Part shown: positions 43,727 to 53,732 of the stretch, piece by piece
Layout of the letters: each line of letters begins with the position of its first letter
Numbering within the stretch: the stretch's first letter is position 1
Assembly (NCBI GenBank): GCA_963728985.1
Contig: CAVSME010000001.1
Coordinates: 930,001-994,000, forward strand
Source: DASXAI01 sp963728985
GTDB lineage: Bacteria > Actinomycetota > Acidimicrobiia > Acidimicrobiales > Ilumatobacteraceae
Length of the DNA: 64,000 bases
Direction: 5' to 3'
Translations under genes and position numbers: made by a program
The notes under the pieces: generated by a model
Seen by the model: only the letters and a program-made list of their open reading frames with translations
Told to the model about the DNA's origin: nothing
Databases searched by the model: none

Positions 43727-45781
43727 CGAGCGCCTGGCCTCCTACGAGGCCGCCCGACTGTTCTTGGACCGCGCTCGTCGGGTCCGTCCCAACCTCGTGC
43801 TCGACGACGACGCGGCTGCCCACGTCGTCGCGGTGTGCGCTCGCCTCGACGGCATACCCCTGGCCCTGGAACTGGCCGCCGCCCGCGTCCGCACCGTTCC
43901 CCTCGATCGGCTGGCCCGGGGCCTGGCCGACGCCTTCCGGCTCCTCACCGGCGGAGCCCGCACCGCGCTTCCCCGTCAACAGACCCTCCTGGCGTCGATC
44001 GCATGGAGCGTTGACATCCTCGACGACACCGAACGCGCCGTCCTGCGTCGCCTCGCCGTCTTCCGCGGCCCGATCCCGTTGGAAGCGGCCGAGGCCGTCG
44101 TCGCTGACGACGAGAACGTGACCGCCTACGCGGTGCTCGACATCGTCAGTCGGCTCGTCGACAAGAGCCTGGTTGTGCTCGACGACGAGAGCGGCCAGTA
44201 CCGGCTCCTGGAGACGATCCGCCAATTCTCGACCGACCGGCTGCGCGAGGCCGGCGAGCTGGTCAGCACATTCGAGCGGCACGCCAGTTGGTACGCGGAT
44301 TGATGCGAATCGTTAGGCCGAGGCGAGCACGACTTCGACATCGGCCCGTCGCACCCGCTGCTGACCGACGTGTTCGCCGCCCTCGACTGGAGCTACGACT
44401 CGTCGCCCGGGCACGCCTACCGGATCAGCCGGGGCCTGGCCGGCGTGCGCGTCATGCTCGGCCGCTACGCCGACTTCGAACGTCAGTACACCTGGCTGGC
44501 GGGGCGGGACGGCAGCGACGACCCTGCAGGCTGGGCCAGCGCGGTGGCCGGCCTAAGCTTCGTCTCCGCCGTCGTCGGGCGGCTCGAAGTCGTCGACTTG
44601 CTAGAACGAGCCGAGCCGCTGATCGACGCTGATGACATTGCCACGCGGTGCCATCTGGGCAGCCTCGCGACGGCTGTCTCCTGCCTCGGCGGCGATCCCC
44701 GAGAGGGTGCGCAGCTCGTGGCGTTGGCCGAACGGACGGGGGAGGATCACGCCCTCCGCCTCCTCAGCACCTCGGTCGCGATGGCGTATGTCAACGCCGG
44801 CCGGTTCGCCGAAGCTGACGCGGTGATCGCGACTGTCGCGGAGGCGTTGGCCCGTCGGGGTTTGCCGTTCGCGCCACACACCGCTTCGGCCCTGGTCGGG
44901 CAGGCAGCCTTCGCCGCCGCCCTTCGCGGCGACCTCGCCCGTGGCTGCGAGCTGGCCGACATCCCCGGGCAGCCCGACATGTTCATGGTCGTGGCGACCA
45001 ACGCTTGGGCCTGCCTCGCCCCGTACGCCAGGGGCGACCTCCAGTTGCTGGATCGCTTGACGGCCCGACAGGCGGCAGCCGAAGAGACAATCGCCACCGT
45101 CGAGGCTGCTGTCCACGGGCCGACTCCCCTGTCGGGCCCCGTCCTGCACGTCCGCTGGGCCCGAGTTCGCCCCGCTGCCGCAGGCCGATCTTCATTACCT
45201 ACGCGCCCTGCTGGCTCGGGCCGACGGTCAGCTGGATCAGGCTTGGCAACAGGTCCATCTCGGTCTCGACGTCGCCGACGATGCCGGGGATCCGCCTCCG
45301 GGTCATCGACGCCCTCCACCTCATGGCGGTGCTCGCTCACCGGCGCGGCCACCTGGCGGTCGCGGCGCGGCTCTTCGGCGCGGTCGCCGCCGAGCGCGCC
45401 CGCATCGGCTACGTACCAATAGAGATGCCCGACCTTGACGAGGTCGCCGCCGTCGCCGCCGAGACTCGTGCCGCTGAGCCTGACGCGTGGGCGCAGGGCG
45501 AGGCGCTGACGCTGGCCGGCGCAGTCGAGTACGCCCGCCGTTCGCGAGGCGAGCGCAACCGGGCCCGCGCCGGCTGGGACAGCCTGACGCCGACCGAGCA
45601 GCGCGTGGTGGAGGCCGTTATCGACGGGTACAGCAACGACGAGATCGCCTCTCGTTCGCTGATGAGCCGCGCAACCGTCAAGACCCATCTGACCCACATC
45701 TACGCCAAGACCGGTACGGCCAATCGGGGCCAACTGGTCGCCAGTTACGTGCGACGCACAGGGCTTTCCGAGCCGTCGTGA
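43716..45781 (+). pseudogene. AAA-ATPase/LuxR regulator, truncated and disrupted
   Basis: Begins within the ATPase domain (ERLASYEAARLFLDRARRVR, CARLDGIPLALELAAARV, LPRQQTLLASIAWSVDIL) without Walker A. An in-frame TGA at 44301 interrupts it; the helical repeat region continues in the same frame (HPLLTDVFAALDWSYDSS), then two +1 shifts near 45155 and 45290. The LuxR HTH is intact at the end: SLTPTEQRVVEAVIDGYSND and SRATVKTHLTHIYAKTGTAN. Originally a cyclase-ATPase-LuxR regulator whose N-terminus was lost by rearrangement. Confidence 0.75.
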
Positions 45782-48456
45782 TCGACAAGGGCCGCAAGCT
45801 CACCACGGAGATAGTCGATGAGCTCGGCGTGGGTCATGGCGGCGCCTCGCCGCGCGGCCGCGTGGAAGCGTCCGTGATCGAGCAGCTCGTCGAGTTGTAG
45901 GAGCGTTGGTTGGAGCGCCTGATGCGGGTTCTTCACTTGGGCGCGGAGCCATCCGTCGGCAACGTGGGCCGGCTGAGCGTGGCCGATGCGAACGAACCAC
46001 ACCGCTACCGCAGCGGCCATGGAGGTGAGGGCGAGGTCGAAGCGGACCTCCCTGATCCGTTCGATGATCTCCAGTAGCTGGGTGCCGGCGGCGCGATCTC
46101 CGCTGGCGCTCAATGGGATCACGGAGAGGTTCAAGCAGATGGCTTCTACGATGAGGTTCCCCGCCGCCCGAGCGGATGCGGTGGCTTCCTGGAGCCCCTC
46201 CACGATGTCGCCGAGGTCGAGTCCCTCCCCCAGCCGGGGACTCAGATAGCGGACGCCATGCAGGTTGTAACCGGCGATGGCGCGGACGCTGGGGCTGGCG
46301 CTCGCGTGGCCGAGGCGCTGGAGGCGGGCGACGAGCGTCGAGTCGGGCGAGGACAGCGTGGCGCTGATGAGGTTGGCGAGCAACCAGGCCTCGGTGAACG
46401 GATTGCCGCAACGCGGCTCCTTCTCGCGAACCCAGGCCATCGCTCGCTCGACCTCGTCGGCATCACTGGTGATGAACGCGCAGCTGGCGCGGGCCCGCCA
46501 TATCTCATCGATGTCGCGAGCGAGGAGATCCGGTGCCCGCGGATCCAGGGCGACCAGCGTTTCGGCCACGTCGTCGGCCTGGGCGGCGACGTTCCACCAC
46601 GTCACCGCGGCGCTGGCGACCCGGCCGGTGTCACAGCCGGCGGCTCGCGCCGCCATGGCCCACTCCCGATGCTCCCATTGGCCCGTGTGGAAGGCGAACC
46701 AGCTCGTGGTATGGAGGAGGTCGGCCACGTCACGCCCGCGGCCGTTGGCGAGGGCCCAGTCGAACGCGGCGCGAAGGTTGTCCCAGCTGGCCGCTATCGC
46801 CCGGTTGGCCTCGAGCTCGTCCGCGCTCGCCTGCTGGGCGTACCAGAGCTCGGCGCGCTGGAGGAAATGGGCCTTGTGCCGGTCGCGCATGGTCGCTGTC
46901 GCAGTCGCCTCAGTAGCAAGAGCCTGTTCACCGTATTGCCGCAAGGTCTCCAGCAGCCGGTAGCGAGTGGCTCCGTCGGGACCGGGTTCGGCCACCACCA
47001 TCGACCGGTCGACCAACGCGGTCAGGTCATCGACCACATCCCACCCGTCGAGGGGGTCGAATCCGCAAACTGCTTCGGCGTCGGCGAGGGAGAAGTGGCC
47101 AGCGAACACCGACAGCCGCTCGAACAGGACGCGCTCGGCGCTGGCCAACAGCTGCACGCTCCACGTGACGGTGGCCAGCAGCGTCTGATGGCGTTCGTGC
47201 CTACCGCGGCCGCTACTTCGCAGCAGGCGGAACCGGTCATCCAGGCGGGCGAGGATTTCGCTCGGCGCCAGTGCTCCCATGCGTGCCGCCGCCAGCTCGA
47301 TGGCCAATGGGATGCCGTCCAGGCGAGTGCAGATCGCCGCGACCACCTCTCGTTTCGTGTCGTCGATCACGAATCCCTCCACCGCGGTCGCAGCTCGTTC
47401 GGCGAACAGCCGTACCGCGTCGGTGGCTTCGAGCGACGGCACCCGGCGGACGATCTCGCCCGGCAACGCCAGCGGCTCCCGGCTCGTCGCCAAGACCGTG
47501 GTCGAGGGGGCGCCGGTGTCGATGTCGGCCACAAGGGCCGCGACGTGATCGAGGACATGCTCGCAGTTGTCCAGGATCAACAGAGTCGGGCGCCCTCGCA
47601 ACCAGCCGACGATCGACTCCGTCATCGTCGAGCCCGGCTCGAGCTGCACCCCTAGCGTCGCCGCCACCGCCGCCGCCACCGCCTCGCCCGAGCCGAGCGG
47701 GGCCAGCTCGACGAGCCACACGCCGCCTGGGAATTGGTCGGCGCTCAGCCAGCCGATCTCGATCGCCGTGCGGGTCTTGCCGATGCCACCCGAGCCGGTG
47801 AGCGTCACGAGCCGCTGTTCTGCCAGACGACCGACGCGGCGGCGCAACTCGGCGAGGTCGCCGACGTACTCCGTCATGGGTCGCGGCAGGTTGCCTTCCA
47901 CCCCGTCGCCGGGCGGCGGCGCCGTGTCCAGTGCGACACCGTCAGCCATCACCACGGCGACATCCACAGAAGCACTCACTCCCCGGAGATGCCGCGAACC
48001 GACCGGCCGTAGTTCGACGTCGGCAATGCGCCCCATCAGGCCGGCCGTCACCGCCGACACCAGGATCTGACCACCACGCGCCACCGACATGATGCGGGCC
48101 GCCCGGTTCACCGCCGCCCCGAAGTAGCCGCCATCACGCTCGTCTGCTTCACCGGAGTGAAGGCCCATCCGCACCGACAACGAGACGCCCTCCGGCCACG
48201 TCGCCGCCATGAGCGCAGCCTGAGCGACGACCGAGGCGCGGACCGCGTCGCCGGCCCGGGCGAACGCCACCGCCAATCCGTCGCCGCCGGTGGCGAAGAC
48301 GTAACCGTCGTGCTCGTCGATCACGCCGTGCAGCAAGGCGTCATGCCGCGCCACCGCCTCGCGCATCGCGTCGGGTGCCTTCTCCCACAGCGCCGTCGAC
48401 CCCACAATGTCGGTGAACAAGAACGTCACCGTTCCCGACGGCGCCGGAATCCCCAC
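45745..48456 (-). CDS. Class III adenylate cyclase / AAA-ATPase / TPR-like regulator
   Basis: About 903 residues from GTG 48456. Cyclase domain: GTVTFLFTDIVGSTALWEKA with metal-binding Asp, ATGGDGLAVAFARAGDAV and VSLSVRMGLHSGEADERDGG. Then an NB-ARC-like ATPase with Walker A TLTGSGGIGKTRTAIEIGWL, Walker B LLILDNCEHVLDHVA and IPLAIELAAARMGALAPSEI, followed by about 400 residues of helical repeats. No LuxR HTH at the end. Its 3' end overlaps the convergent LuxR remnant by 37 bases. Probable signal-sensing regulator that may make cAMP. Confidence 0.85.
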   Translation of the reverse strand: MGIPAPSGTVTFLFTDIVGSTALWEKAPDAMREAVARHDALLHGVIDEHDGYVFATGGDGLAVAFARAGDAVRASVVAQAALMAATWPEGVSLSVRMGLHSGEADERDGGYFGAAVNRAARIMSVARGGQILVSAVTAGLMGRIADVELRPVGSRHLRGVSASVDVAVVMADGVALDTAPPPGDGVEGNLPRPMTEYVGDLAELRRRVGRLAEQRLVTLTGSGGIGKTRTAIEIGWLSADQFPGGVWLVELAPLGSGEAVAAAVAATLGVQLEPGSTMTESIVGWLRGRPTLLILDNCEHVLDHVAALVADIDTGAPSTTVLATSREPLALPGEIVRRVPSLEATDAVRLFAERAATAVEGFVIDDTKREVVAAICTRLDGIPLAIELAAARMGALAPSEILARLDDRFRLLRSSGRGRHERHQTLLATVTWSVQLLASAERVLFERLSVFAGHFSLADAEAVCGFDPLDGWDVVDDLTALVDRSMVVAEPGPDGATRYRLLETLRQYGEQALATEATATATMRDRHKAHFLQRAELWYAQQASADELEANRAIAASWDNLRAAFDWALANGRGRDVADLLHTTSWFAFHTGQWEHREWAMAARAAGCDTGRVASAAVTWWNVAAQADDVAETLVALDPRAPDLLARDIDEIWRARASCAFITSDADEVERAMAWVREKEPRCGNPFTEAWLLANLISATLSSPDSTLVARLQRLGHASASPSVRAIAGYNLHGVRYLSPRLGEGLDLGDIVEGLQEATASARAAGNLIVEAICLNLSVIPLSASGDRAAGTQLLEIIERIREVRFDLALTSMAAAVAVWFVRIGHAQPAHVADGWLRAQVKNPHQALQPTLLQLDELLDHGRFHAAARRGAAMTHAELIDYLRGELAALVDHDGSESPVRRT

Positions 48457-48582
48457 GAGGCCGCAGCGTACGCCACGGCCAACGTTCGCATTTCGGGCGA
48501 ACTTGCGCGCATTGCGAAGCGGTAAGTTTGCGGCGGTCGGCGTGCGAGCAGACCCGACGCGACAGTCGAGGAGAATCGCGAG

Positions 48583-48807
48583 GTGCGTGACGAGCCGTTG
48601 GGCCGGCTGCCGGCGGGGACCGTTACGTTCTTCTTCACCGACATTGAAGGCAGCGCGTCGCAGTGGGAGCGTGATGGCGGGGCGATGCGCGAGGCGCTGG
48701 CGCGCCACGACGCCGCGTTGCGGCGGGCCATCGAGAATTCCGCCGGCTCGGTCGTCAAGCACACCGGTGACGGCTGTACGAGAACCCAGTTATCCAGAGT
48801 GCTGTGA
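48583..48807 (+). pseudogene. Adenylate cyclase N-terminal fragment
   Basis: LGRLPAGTVTFFFTDIEGSA, then MREALARHDAALRRAIENSA and GSVVKHTGDG are the first third of a class III cyclase domain, up to the HTGDG motif. After about 48776 the match ends abruptly and the frame stops at 48807. The following part of such a domain appears at 61436-61642 (HIGDGVMAVFAEPVAAIVAA) in the same orientation. Confidence 0.75.
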
Positions 48808-48931
48808 GCTGCGATGATGCGTGAGCGATGAGCGATCGAGAGCCGGACGACGACGAACCCAAGGCGCAAGAGGTTGCGCAGCCCGTCGAAGGGATCGTCG
48901 ACGCCGACCCGCTGACGCGGTTCGGCGAACC

Positions 48932-49912
48932 GTGGATACGTGGGAGGGGCAGCTACGCGCTTCGCTGGCGGAGGCGCGAGCCAAGTTCGAGCATCGGGGC
49001 GATCGAGGCGAGGGCGCCGAGGGAAGCCTCCGTGAGTTCCTGCGAGCGAACCTGCCGCCTAAGTACCGAGTCGGTCGCGGCGAGGTCGTCGACGCGAGGG
49101 GGCGGCGTTCCGGACAAGTTGACGTTGCGATCGTCGATGACGAGCAGCCCTTCGAGGTCGGTGAGAAGAGTCAACTCATGATCGTTGAGACGGTCGCCGC
49201 CGCTGCCGAAGTCAAGACGTCGCTCACGACCAGCGGACTCGATGACGCCATCGAGAAGGGGCGCCGGTTCAAGTCGCTGACGGCGATCCCTGGGAAGTCG
49301 CACATGCTGGTATCCCCCGAGGTTCGGGGGCATGGAAACGAGGACTTGGATCGGTTTTACTACCGGCGACCCAGCTTTCTCTTCGCCTACGAGAACATGG
49401 TGGCGCCCGACACGATCGCTTCGACGCTGGCGAAGGCCACCAACGAAACGGAAGCACCTCCGCTCGACGCCGTATTCCTCCTCGATGTTGGGCTTGGGAT
49501 CAACTTCTGGAACTCTCGCGGGACGTTTTGGATGGAGCGCCCCTTGGGCACGCCGGTCGTGGGCTGGGATTGGCGATGGGACGGTGTAGGGGTTCTCGCG
49601 ACGCTCATCTGGTGGCTTCTCGCCACCATGCCACGCTTTGGTCTGCGCTCATCGCCCATCCTGCATTACATGTTTCCAGGCACTACCTGGGACGACACGT
49701 TGCCCCACTCGACGGCTAGGGCGGGCAGCGGATTCACCAGCACTCATCGTGCCCCACCGATAGCGGCCTTGCGTTGCCATGTCGGTCGTGTGGCAAGTGC
49801 CACAGCCCAGACCATGCATCACGCCAACTCCACGGGGCCGGGGGAGCGGGTGGTCGAGATGGGCTCCCCGCCCTCGGTGCGGCTCAGACGGCGCGGCAGA
49901 CGTGCTCGGTGA
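48932..49912 (+). CDS. DUF6602-like protein
   Basis: From GTG 48932: DTWEGQLRASLAEARAKFEH, EGSLREFLRANLPPKYRVGR and GEVVDARGRRSGQVDVAIVD. The pattern of a conserved Glu, then GRGEVVD and QVDVAIVDD resembles nuclease-like folds of the DUF6602 family; function unknown. The C-terminus beyond about residue 245 (LHYMFPGTTW) may be out of frame. An alternative start at 48828 gives an acidic leader in another frame. Located directly after a rearrangement point. Confidence 0.6.
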   Translation: MDTWEGQLRASLAEARAKFEHRGDRGEGAEGSLREFLRANLPPKYRVGRGEVVDARGRRSGQVDVAIVDDEQPFEVGEKSQLMIVETVAAAAEVKTSLTTSGLDDAIEKGRRFKSLTAIPGKSHMLVSPEVRGHGNEDLDRFYYRRPSFLFAYENMVAPDTIASTLAKATNETEAPPLDAVFLLDVGLGINFWNSRGTFWMERPLGTPVVGWDWRWDGVGVLATLIWWLLATMPRFGLRSSPILHYMFPGTTWDDTLPHSTARAGSGFTSTHRAPPIAALRCHVGRVASATAQTMHHANSTGPGERVVEMGSPPSVRLRRRGRRAR

Positions 49913-50388
49913 GCGCAAGCTCGCCGCCGTGCACGATGCGCTCACCGTTGAGGTAGCCGCGCACGAGCGGAACCCACCGGCCGACTCCGTCCGCTTGCGA
50001 CTCAGCCAGGCACATCAGTGCCGGATTTGTCTACGTGGACGTGGTGAGGTTCACCGCCGCCGCGCCCACGGCTCGTCGCGATCGCACACGAACACCACGG
50101 TGTGGCGCGGGATGTGCTCGACGCCGCTGCGCTCGTGCACGATCCCGTCGCTCACGTGCTCTTCGTCGACGTCGAGCGCGTCCCGCCCGGCGCCGGGACC
50201 GTCAGGTTGCGGATGCTCTTCGTCGGCACCGGCACGGCGACACCGAACGAACCGGGGCTGGTGGCTGGCATGACGGCGGGCCGCTCTGGCTCGGACTCAC
50301 GAACGCCGTGGACGGGCACGCAGATCGGCAGTTCTGAGCGGCCTTCCCGCAGCAAGATGACTCTCGAATCACTGGTTAGATTCTCGAT
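49913..50388. other. Stretch without recognisable genes
   Basis: 476 bases. Several frames are open on both strands, none with a recognisable domain. A plus-strand frame at 50102-50392 (RDVLDAAALVHDPVAHVLFV) looks protein-like but has no identifiable family. Possibly a decayed gene. Confidence 0.4.
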
Positions 50389-50781
50389 ATGAACGGCATA
50401 CAGCCCCAGCTCTGGATCGATCGGGCCGGCGAGGCCGTGAGGTTCTACGGTCAAGCATTCGGCGCCAGAGTGCTGCACCTCGTCGGTGAAGGCGACGACA
50501 TCGTCGCCCAGCTGGTCATCGGCAGCGACAGCTGCTTTTGGATAGCCAGCGCCGACAGTGCGACAGGCCGGATCAGCCCAACTGCTCTCAAAGGCGCAAC
50601 CGGGCGAATATTGCTGGTGGTAGATGATCCAGAGGTTGTGGTGCATAGCGCGGTTGCCGCTGGCGCGGACGCGCTCTCCTCGGTGCAGGACGAGCACGGC
50701 TGGCGCGTCGGTCGCGTCGTCGACCCCTTCGGGCACGAGTGGGAGATCGGGCGGCCGCTAGGCCCCTGGCCGCCTTCCTGA
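50389..50781 (+). CDS. VOC/PhnB-like protein
   Basis: 130 residues: a single VOC domain with IQPQLWIDRAGEAVRFYGQA, GDDIVAQLVIGSDSCFWIAS, the linker GRILLVVDDPEVVVHSAVAA and the last motif WRVGRVVDPFGHEWEIGRPL. The PhnB-type ending DPFGHEWEIG supports the assignment. Dimers of such proteins may be metal-dependent enzymes or antibiotic-binding proteins; the substrate is not predictable. Confidence 0.85.
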   Translation: MNGIQPQLWIDRAGEAVRFYGQAFGARVLHLVGEGDDIVAQLVIGSDSCFWIASADSATGRISPTALKGATGRILLVVDDPEVVVHSAVAAGADALSSVQDEHGWRVGRVVDPFGHEWEIGRPLGPWPPS

Positions 50782-50982
50782 GTGCAAGCCGATCGGCAGA
50801 TCGGGCGCGACCAGCGACGGTCACGTTCCGACCCGCACCGTGCGAGGCCGGGTGCCGAACGCCGATCCGGGCGCGGCTTCGTGGACGTCCTGGCACGGCG
50901 AGTGGACGGTGAATCGACGGTTCTAGCGTGGCGGATTGCTTGGCGGTGGCTTCCGTCGACAGCGGGGTGCGACGATGTGGCC

Positions 50983-52317
50983 GTGGAAAGCGAGGCCGAG
51001 GTCCACTACGCGATCAGCGGAGATGCCCGGCTGGCGTTCACGGCGTTCGCGGGTGGACCCCACTCGATCGTGTGGGTCCCAGCGTGGATATCGAATCAGG
51101 ATTTCGCCGATCGCGACCCCTTACGCGCTTCGTCGATTGAGCGGCTGACGTCGTTCGCGAAGGTGGTGACGTACGACCAGCGAGGTACGGGGCTGTCGGA
51201 TCCGCTTCCGATGGCCGAGTTGCCGACTTTGGAGGCTTGGACCGACGACTTGCACGCCGTAGTGACCGCCGCGGGACTCGACGATGTCGTGGTCTTCGCG
51301 TCCGTGGCGGCGGCGCCGGTGGCGGTGCTGTATGCGGCGACTCGTCCTGAACGGACCCGTGCCCTGATCCTGCTGAACTCGTTCACGGGATCCCACGACG
51401 TCGACCCCAACGTGTCGCCCGAGGAGTTCGAGCGATATATCGGTTGGGTCGAGCGTGTCTGGGGCAGTGGACAATTCCTGCGGGCAACTATTCCGGATGT
51501 CCCGGTAGATGATGCGCTGCTTCGGGATCTCGCTCGCGGTGAACGTCAATCGATGGCTCCTGGGGTCGTCGGCGCGTGGCTCCGTTGGCTGTACGCGATC
51601 GATGTACGAGCGGTCCTGCCCGCCATCAGTGCGCCAACCCTGGTGATGCATACGGTCCAGAACCGCGTCAGTTCCATCGAGCGTGGCCGGTATCTCGCGC
51701 ATCACATCCCTAATGCCCGGCTGGTGGAACTTCCCGGCGCCGATGTTTCGGTGTTCCTCGGTTCAGCGGTCGCAACCCTCGCTATTGATGAGATTGAAGA
51801 GTTCCTAACCGGCACCCGCGTGACCGCCGATCATGCGCGGATGCTCACCACCTTGATGTTCACCGACGTCGTCGGATCCACGGACCGGGTCGCCGCCATC
51901 GGCGATCGGGCCTGGCGTGCCGTGCTCGACCGGCACGACGACGCCGTGCGCCATCAACTGGCGCGGTTCTCAGGCCACCAACAGAACTTCACCGGTGACG
52001 GCGTCCTCGCCACCTTCGACGGTCCCGCCCGCGCCATCCGATGTGGAACCGCGATCCGCGACGCTGCCCGCCAGATCGGTATCGACGTGCGCGTTGGCAT
52101 CCACACCGGTGAGGTGGAACGGCGCGGCACCCAGCTCGCCGGTATCGCCGTCCACCTGGCGCATCGCGTATGCGAAGCCGCCCAGCCCGGCGAGGTCCTC
52201 GTGTCACGCACGGTCGTCGATCTCGTCGCGGGATCAAGTATCACCTTCCAGGACCGTGGTGAACAGCAACTCAAAGGCATACCCGCCGCATGGCGCCTCT
52301 TCGCCGTCGACGCCTGA
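50983..52317 (+). CDS. Alpha/beta hydrolase-like domain fused to class III adenylate cyclase
   Basis: About 444 residues from GTG 50983. Residues 1-280 form a hydrolase-like domain (EVHYAISGDARLAFTAFAGG, VVTYDQRGTGLSDPL). The elbow reads VVFASVAAAPVAVLYAATRP, in which the usual catalytic Ser in the G-x-S-x-G position is Val, so enzyme activity is doubtful. The C-terminal cyclase domain is complete: LTTLMFTDVVGSTDRVAAIG, NFTGDGVLATFDGPARAI, VRVGIHTGEVERRGTQLAG and VLVSRTVVDLVAGS. This architecture is common in actinobacteria; the first domain probably senses a ligand. Confidence 0.88.
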   Translation: MESEAEVHYAISGDARLAFTAFAGGPHSIVWVPAWISNQDFADRDPLRASSIERLTSFAKVVTYDQRGTGLSDPLPMAELPTLEAWTDDLHAVVTAAGLDDVVVFASVAAAPVAVLYAATRPERTRALILLNSFTGSHDVDPNVSPEEFERYIGWVERVWGSGQFLRATIPDVPVDDALLRDLARGERQSMAPGVVGAWLRWLYAIDVRAVLPAISAPTLVMHTVQNRVSSIERGRYLAHHIPNARLVELPGADVSVFLGSAVATLAIDEIEEFLTGTRVTADHARMLTTLMFTDVVGSTDRVAAIGDRAWRAVLDRHDDAVRHQLARFSGHQQNFTGDGVLATFDGPARAIRCGTAIRDAARQIGIDVRVGIHTGEVERRGTQLAGIAVHLAHRVCEAAQPGEVLVSRTVVDLVAGSSITFQDRGEQQLKGIPAAWRLFAVDA

Positions 52318-52385
52318 ACTTACCGGCCCCAGTCCGACCGGCAGCGTCCGAGCCGGGCGAAGCGATACCGATTGCCCGTTCTGTC

Positions 52386-52685
52386 CTAGGTGCGCCGCCA
52401 GCCGAAGTCCGCCGACCTCTGAGAGATGAACGCTGCGAGCGCCCGACGACCGCGCTCGAGTTCATCGACCGGGACGGCAGCAGCTCGGCTGCCCTGATCG
52501 GCCGAGCCAGCCGTGCGGGGCGTCTCGTCTGCGTGCTCGGCGACCGGGTCGACCGAGCGTCGCTTGCGCGGCTCGGCATGTAGCAGCTCATTGATGGGAT
52601 GTGGCGCCCCACGCTCGACGTCGACCTGACCCGGTCGGGCCTTGCGCGGCGCGGTCGCGATGAACCGGCCGATCCAGCTCGTCAC
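52386..52685 (-). CDS. Hypothetical protein at the end of the replication module
   Basis: 99 residues from GTG 52685, overlapping the stop of the previous gene (GTGA). TSWIGRFIATAPRKARPGQV then a charged helical region (DVERGAPHPINELLHAEPRK) with EQ-rich tail. No family recognised. It is the last gene of the minus-strand operon that begins with the serine recombinase, which is why it is kept. Confidence 0.5.
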   Translation of the reverse strand: MTSWIGRFIATAPRKARPGQVDVERGAPHPINELLHAEPRKRRSVDPVAEHADETPRTAGSADQGSRAAAVPVDELERGRRALAAFISQRSADFGWRRT

Positions 52686-53329
52686 CCGACCGGCTCTTTC
52701 ACGTCGTCCTGAGCCACGACGCTCTCGACCCAGCCAGTGATGGCGCCGAGGGCGGCGGTGACGTTGTGCTCGACGACGCTGCCCGCTGGCTTTGGCCACT
52801 TGCTCAGACGTCGACCGCTGCCGCCGTAGGTCGCCACGAGGCGCAGCTCGTCAGCGCCGAACGCGTCGAGCCAGACGATCGTGCTCTCGTCCTCGGCCAA
52901 CGCCGCCACGGCGGACGCCAGGGAGGCGAGGGCGTCTCGCACACGCTCAGCGCGGACCGCAGGGCGGTCGTGCAGCTCGGCGCGCCAGTTGGCGGCGGCG
53001 CCGTTGATCGCGCCGATCAGCTCGGCCACCCCGGTCGTGCAGGCGCCCTCGATCACGTCGAGCTGCTGGCGGGCGGCGGCGATGCGCTCGTCGATCTTCG
53101 CCACGGTCGGCGCCGGGGCGGCGCGACCGTCCAGCAGGGCGGCAGCGCCCGATTGGCGGTCGGAGACGACCGCAGCGTCCCGCTGGGCCAGAAGATCACG
53201 GAGTTTCGTGTCGGCGAGCCGGTGGGCATCGGCGACACGGCCCAACCGGTTCAGCGCCGGTTCCACCGACTGGGGCACATCGTCGGGAACGACGATGCGG
53301 GACATGCGTGGAACGTTCAGGGTCTTCAT
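52682..53329 (-). CDS. Hypothetical helical protein of the module
   Basis: 215 residues from ATG 53329, overlapping the zinc-ribbon gene by four bases. RIVVPDDVPQSVEPALNRLG, then coiled-coil-type segments (ADTKLRDLLAQRDAAVVSDR and VAKIDERIAAARQQLDVIEG) and a C-terminal domain. No family recognised. Position suggests a structural or accessory function in the plasmid/phage-like module. Confidence 0.55.
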   Translation of the reverse strand: MKTLNVPRMSRIVVPDDVPQSVEPALNRLGRVADAHRLADTKLRDLLAQRDAAVVSDRQSGAAALLDGRAAPAPTVAKIDERIAAARQQLDVIEGACTTGVAELIGAINGAAANWRAELHDRPAVRAERVRDALASLASAVAALAEDESTIVWLDAFGADELRLVATYGGSGRRLSKWPKPAGSVVEHNVTAALGAITGWVESVVAQDDVKEPVG

Positions 53330-53529
53330 GGTGATCCTCCAGTCATGCGATTGGCCGAGTGGCGATCGAGACGGCGCTCCATGAGCAAGTCGAGCCCGCT
53401 CATCCCTGCGGTGCGCGCCAGCTCGGCGTCGTAGATGCGCTGGCGGTTCGCTCGCATGCGACAGCGATCGCTGCACCACTTCGTCTTCGGCGGCGCCAGC
53501 TCGACGCCACAGGCGGCGCACGTGCTCAC
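53326..53529 (-). CDS. Zinc-ribbon protein of the module
   Basis: 67 residues: MSTCAACGVELAPPKTKWCS then DRCRMRANRQRIYDAELART. Cysteines at CxxC and CSxxC form a zinc ribbon like those of phage HNH-associated or FmdB-type proteins. The ATG-stop overlap with the next gene (ATGA) indicates an operon. Confidence 0.65.
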   Translation of the reverse strand: MSTCAACGVELAPPKTKWCSDRCRMRANRQRIYDAELARTAGMSGLDLLMERRLDRHSANRMTGGSP

Positions 53530-53552
53530 GCTCCCATGATGGCGCGCCGCTG

Positions 53553-53732
53553 TTACCGCTGTCGCGCAAGTCCCGAGTAGTAGCCAGCCAGGAAGAGGAA
53601 GATCGCGCCTGCAATGAGCGGGATGACGATGAAGCCGCGGCGGATCGAGGAATCTGCGACGACCGGCGCTGACACAGCGAAGGCCACGCCCGCCAGGGCT
53701 GCGAACAGCCCGACTCGCTGGCGATCTGTCAC
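53553..53732 (-). CDS. Small membrane protein
   Basis: 59 residues from GTG 53732, two hydrophobic segments: RVGLFAALAGVAFAVSAPVV and GFIVIPLIAGAIFLFLAGYY. No family recognised; small two-helix membrane proteins are frequent in actinobacterial mobile elements. Confidence 0.5.
   Translation of the reverse strand: MTDRQRVGLFAALAGVAFAVSAPVVADSSIRRGFIVIPLIAGAIFLFLAGYYSGLARQR

Noticed and set aside
44301..44303. In-frame TGA in the LuxR remnant as a selenocysteine codon
   Set aside because: It lies in a non-redox helical region, with no nearby Cys motif, in a gene that also has frameshifts; a nonsense mutation is the better explanation.
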